This document shows positions 4,461 to 7,157 of a stretch of 7,157 nucleotides of DNA, piece by piece. Every line of letters begins with the position of its first letter. Position 1 is the stretch's first letter. The notes under the pieces were generated by a model. The model had not been told where the DNA came from. It was given only the letters and a program-made list of their open reading frames with translations, and searched no databases. Source of the DNA: Desulfovibrio sp. Dsv1 (lineage in GTDB: Bacteria > Desulfobacterota > Desulfovibrionia > Desulfovibrionales > Desulfovibrionaceae); assembly GCA_000403945.1 (NCBI GenBank), contig APFI01000030.1:1-7157 (forward strand), given 5' to 3'. Both the position numbers and the translations under genes were made by a program.

Positions 4461-6692
4461 TTACCCCCAAACTGTACGGCCGACTTGATAGACGGCCACG
4501 GCCACGGCATAGGCCAGCACCGTATTGAACAGGATACTGAAGGCCACCCAGCCCCAGCTTCCGGCCTCCTGCCGTATGACCACCAAGGCCACGAAGCAGG
4601 GCGAATAAAGCAGCACAAAGAGCATCAGCGACAGGGCTGTGGCCTTGGACCAAGAAGGATCGCTCTTGAGGCGCTCGGCTAGGGGCGCGGCATCTTCGGG
4701 ATCCTGATCGCCCAGAGCCCAAGCGGTGCCCATGGTGGCCACCACAGCCTCCTTGGCGGCAATGCCCGCCAGCAGGGCAATGTCCGTGCGCCAGTCAAAA
4801 CCGGCGGGTTCGGTCACGGGCTGCACCAAGCGGCCCAGCCGCCCAGCCACGGAATAGGCCAGCCTTTCCTCACCCAGATTATTCTGGGTTTGGGCCAGTT
4901 CCTCCTCAAGGAGAGCGCGTTCCTCCGCGCTTTCGGGCAGGGCGTCAACTTGGCCCTGGATCTGTTCGATTTTCTGTTCAAAAGGCGCGGCCATTTCTTC
5001 CGGCAGGGAGGGGAAGGTCATACCAGCCCAAATCACGATGGAAATGGCGACCAGCACTGTACCGGCTTTTTTCAGGTACATCCAGGCCCGTTCCCAGCAG
5101 TGCAGCAGCAGGCTGAAGAGGGTGGGCAGACGATACGGCGGCAGTTCCATGACAAAAGGCGTAGCCTCTCCCTTGATGATGGAGGAGCGCAGCAGCCGGG
5201 CCACCACCAGAGCCATCACCCAGCCGACGATCATTACCAGAAACATGACCGTGGCGGCACTCTCCGGGAAGAACGCGCCGGCCAACAGCAGAAAAACCGG
5301 CAGCTTGGCCCCGCAGGTCATGTACGGCAGGGTCAGCAGAGTAGCCAGTTTCTCCTTGGGGCTGCGCAGGGTGCGCGTGGCCATGACGCCAGGGATGGCG
5401 CAGCCGCCCGCAATGCCGCCGGAAATGATGTAGGGCATCACTGATGCCCCATGCAGACCGAAAAAGCGGAAGATGCGGTCCATCATATAAGCCACGCGCG
5501 CCATGTAGCCGCTGTCTTCCATAAAAGCAATGAGTGCGAACATGATCAGGATCAGGGGTACAAAACTGACCACGCCGCCCACACCGGCGATGATGCCGTC
5601 CACAACCAAGGATTGAGCTAGGCCTTCGGGCAGCACGCCGGTGAAGAACTCGCCCAGCCAGGCAAAGCCGTCCTCCACCCAGCCCTGGGGATACGCGCCA
5701 AGGGCAAAAGTGATCTGGAAGACCAAATAGAGCACGCCGATCATGATCAACGGGCCAAAAAAAGCATTGGTGAGCACCTTATCCAGCTTGTCGGAAAGCG
5801 CCAGTCGATCCTTGCCGGGATCCTGCCGGATGATGCCGTCGCGGAGCAGGCTGCGGATATAACCGTAACGGTAGTCCGTGATGACGGATTCCATGCTGGC
5901 GTTGAGCGTGCCGCGCACGTGGGACGTGGTTTTTTTGCAGAGCTCTTCCAGTTCAGCGGTCAGGGAGGCATTGGCCGCCGCCGCTTCCGCGCGGATTTCC
6001 TCGTCGCCTTCCACCAGCTTGAGAGCCATCCAGTGCGGATGATACTGTCGGGCCAGCAGTCCGCCTTCGCTTATTTTCTTTTCCAACGTAATGATCAGGT
6101 CATCCAGATCCGGGCCGTAGGAAAGCCGCAACGGCTCCCGCCTGCCTTCACGAGCCAGACCGAGCGCCGTTTCCAGTGTTTTTTTCAGCCCCTCACCCGT
6201 GCGGGCCACCATGGGCAGTACCGGAATGCCAAGCAGCTGGCCCAGCCGCTCCATATCAATGTGGATACCCGCGGCGCGAGCTTCGTCCATCATATTGCAT
6301 GCCAGCACCACAGGCATGCCCATTTCCAGCATCTGCACGGTCAGCAGCAGGTTCCGCTCCAGAGCGGAGGAATCCACCACGTCGATGACGGCCCGCACAT
6401 TGTTACCCGCAAGCTCACGCCGGGCCACCAGTTCCTCTTGGGAATAGGCAGTCAGGCTGTAGGCACCGGGCAGATCCACTAGGGTCACGGACTCGCCGTT
6501 GAAAACAAAACGCCCCTCTTTTCTGTCTACCGTGACACCGGGATAGTTGCCCACATGCTGGCGGGCCCCGGTATAGCCGTTGAAGACTGTGGTCTTGCCG
6601 CAGTTGGGATTGCCCGCCAGCGCAATGCGCATCGCTTCGGGCAATCCGCCCTGCATTTCCTCCACCGATTTGAATTGCTTCACCGCACTCAT
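4461..6692 (-). CDS. feoB: Ferrous iron transport protein B (FeoB)
   Basis: FeoB imports Fe2+ across the inner membrane using a cytosolic G domain. The 743-aa product is close to the usual length (E. coli 773). The G domain shows G1 GNPNCGKT (27-34), the G2 Thr in GVTVDRKEG (T54), G3 DLPGAYSL (73-80), G4 NMMD (133-136) and a G5-like ARTGEG (163-168). A helical linker (about 190-310) contains ITDYRYGYI and LSDKLDKVL. The membrane domain follows from about 311, with gate motifs IAGGCAIPGVMATRTL (C431) and LPYMTCGAKLPVF (C460). A charged coiled-coil loop lies before FDWRTDIALLAGIAAKEAVV. The first gate reads GCAIP where E. coli-type FeoB has GCNVP. ATG 6692 has GGAGGAGAGG upstream. No feoA or feoC is adjacent in the window; the gene upstream encodes a DUF2325 protein. 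Confidence 0.97.
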   Translation of the reverse strand: MSAVKQFKSVEEMQGGLPEAMRIALAGNPNCGKTTVFNGYTGARQHVGNYPGVTVDRKEGRFVFNGESVTLVDLPGAYSLTAYSQEELVARRELAGNNVRAVIDVVDSSALERNLLLTVQMLEMGMPVVLACNMMDEARAAGIHIDMERLGQLLGIPVLPMVARTGEGLKKTLETALGLAREGRREPLRLSYGPDLDDLIITLEKKISEGGLLARQYHPHWMALKLVEGDEEIRAEAAAANASLTAELEELCKKTTSHVRGTLNASMESVITDYRYGYIRSLLRDGIIRQDPGKDRLALSDKLDKVLTNAFFGPLIMIGVLYLVFQITFALGAYPQGWVEDGFAWLGEFFTGVLPEGLAQSLVVDGIIAGVGGVVSFVPLILIMFALIAFMEDSGYMARVAYMMDRIFRFFGLHGASVMPYIISGGIAGGCAIPGVMATRTLRSPKEKLATLLTLPYMTCGAKLPVFLLLAGAFFPESAATVMFLVMIVGWVMALVVARLLRSSIIKGEATPFVMELPPYRLPTLFSLLLHCWERAWMYLKKAGTVLVAISIVIWAGMTFPSLPEEMAAPFEQKIEQIQGQVDALPESAEERALLEEELAQTQNNLGEERLAYSVAGRLGRLVQPVTEPAGFDWRTDIALLAGIAAKEAVVATMGTAWALGDQDPEDAAPLAERLKSDPSWSKATALSLMLFVLLYSPCFVALVVIRQEAGSWGWVAFSILFNTVLAYAVAVAVYQVGRTVWG

Positions 6693-6785
6693 GCCCAGAC
6701 CTCTCCTCCGGCGTGTCCGGCGTCAAATCCTTTCCGCCGCCCACAATCCGTCTTCCTGATCGCTCTCATTACCGGGATTACATAA

Positions 6786-6800
6786 AAATGAAATTCATTT
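6786..6800. promoter_or_regulatory. 7-1-7 palindrome, possible Fur-type operator of feoB
   Basis: AAATGAA-A-TTCATTT is a perfect 15-bp inverted repeat with one central base, the same geometry as the Fur 7-1-7 box, though the letters differ from the enterobacterial GATAAT pattern. It lies 86 bp upstream of the feoB ATG, in the first bases downstream of the best candidate promoter. Repression by iron through Fur or a DtxR-like protein is inferred from the context. Confidence 0.5.
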
Positions 6801-6807
6801 CCTGAGC

Positions 6808-6836
6808 AGGCTAGCCACTCGTCCACAAAATGTCAA
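6808..6836 (-). promoter_or_regulatory. Candidate feoB promoter
   Basis: Minus strand TTGACA (6836-6831) lies just after the DUF2325 stop, with TAGCCT (6813-6808) 17 nt downstream. The -35 is perfect but the -10 matches only 3/6, so it may be weak or need an activator. If used, the start would be near 6801, immediately before the 15-bp palindrome. Confidence 0.35.
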
Positions 6837-6840
6837 GCGA

Positions 6841-7116
6841 TCACGACGAACGCAGACACTCCCGCAAGGACGACACCCCGCAGGAATGAACCATGTGAAT
6901 GGGAATATTGCGCGAGCGCGCCAGTTGCATGGCTTTGCGCTTGGCCTCGTGGGAAATCTTGTTGGTGAATACGATCATTGCGTCCGGATTGCCGATTTTT
7001 TCCACAAAATTACGCTCATTGCGACTGATACACTTGAGGCTGTGTCCGCCTTCTTTGGCCACCGCCATATACTCGGGCTTCAGTCTGTCCATGCCGCCGA
7101 TCAAGGTAACACACAT
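6841..7116 (-). CDS. DUF2325 family protein
   Basis: A 91-aa cytosolic protein starting MCVTLIGGMDRLKPEY, with the blocks AVAKEGGHSLKCISRNERNF, KIGNPDAMIVFTNKISHEAK, ARSRNIPIHMVHSCGVSSL. These match DUF2325, a small Rossmann-like domain of unknown role whose members often carry the C-terminal H-S-C-G motif seen here. Three cysteines (C2, C29 and the one in HSCG) could bind metal or sense redox, but this is only suggestive. GGAG lies 7 nt upstream of the ATG at 7116. It is complete and lies 148 bp upstream of feoB on the same strand, possibly as part of an iron-related unit. A link with iron is inferred from position alone. Confidence 0.85.
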   Translation of the reverse strand: MCVTLIGGMDRLKPEYMAVAKEGGHSLKCISRNERNFVEKIGNPDAMIVFTNKISHEAKRKAMQLARSRNIPIHMVHSCGVSSLRECLRSS

Positions 7117-7148
7117 AGTTTTTCTCCATGTCTATGGCCTTCCCGCTG

Positions 7149-7157
7149 CCCCCCCCC
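7149..7157. repeat. C9 homopolymer at the window edge
   Basis: Nine consecutive C (G on the coding strand) 33-41 bp upstream of the DUF2325 start. It may be a real tract that continues beyond the window, or an assembly-edge artefact. Confidence 0.6.

Noticed and set aside
1..7157. CRISPR array, tRNA, rRNA, prophage or toxin-antitoxin genes
   Set aside because: No spaced direct repeats, cloverleaf sequence, rRNA core or relevant protein motifs were seen on either strand.

Overview
The window looks like a chromosomal segment of a Desulfovibrio-like sulfate reducer (Desulfovibrionaceae). This is inferred from the style of the proteins: FlgB, FlgC, a long FliE, a FeoB with GCAIP in its first gate, and a DUF2325 protein. 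No rRNA or other marker gene is present to confirm it. All intact genes lie on the minus strand; the only plus-strand coding trace is a dead transposase.

Reading in the direction of transcription (high to low coordinates), the window opens with a small DUF2325 protein (6841-7116) and the ferrous iron transporter feoB (4461-6692). A 15-bp palindrome of Fur-like 7-1-7 geometry lies in the leader between them. Next is a compact three-gene unit (2796-4272): an exported staphylococcal-nuclease-like protein that has lost most of its catalytic residues, an unrecognised 139-aa acidic protein, and a DEDDh 3'-5' exonuclease that overlaps the preceding gene by 4 nt. It has its own promoter, whose -35 sits inside an 11-bp-arm inverted repeat. 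Then comes the flagellar rod/basal-body operon flgB-flgC-fliE (1157-2498). It is preceded by a very good sigma-54 -24/-12 site and, further upstream, a sigma-70-type promoter that overlaps a terminator-like hairpin.

The last 1.15 kb (1-1160) is a graveyard of two related IS5-family elements placed head to head. Element B (331-1160, plus strand) is full length by its terminal inverted repeats, but its transposase has a frameshift, six in-frame stops and a D-to-N change at the first catalytic Asp. Element A (334 down to the window edge, minus strand) is also decayed. The two left ends share one CTAG and form a 36-nt near-perfect palindrome at 315-350. The right end of element B coincides with the stop codon of fliE, so the flagellar operon, which normally continues with fliF, is separated from whatever follows by at least 1.15 kb of dead IS DNA.

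I see no wholly new multi-gene system. The observations most worth checking are the IS junctions at fliE, the apparently inactive secreted nuclease with its two partners, and the regulatory inverted repeats upstream of the nuclease unit and of feoB.
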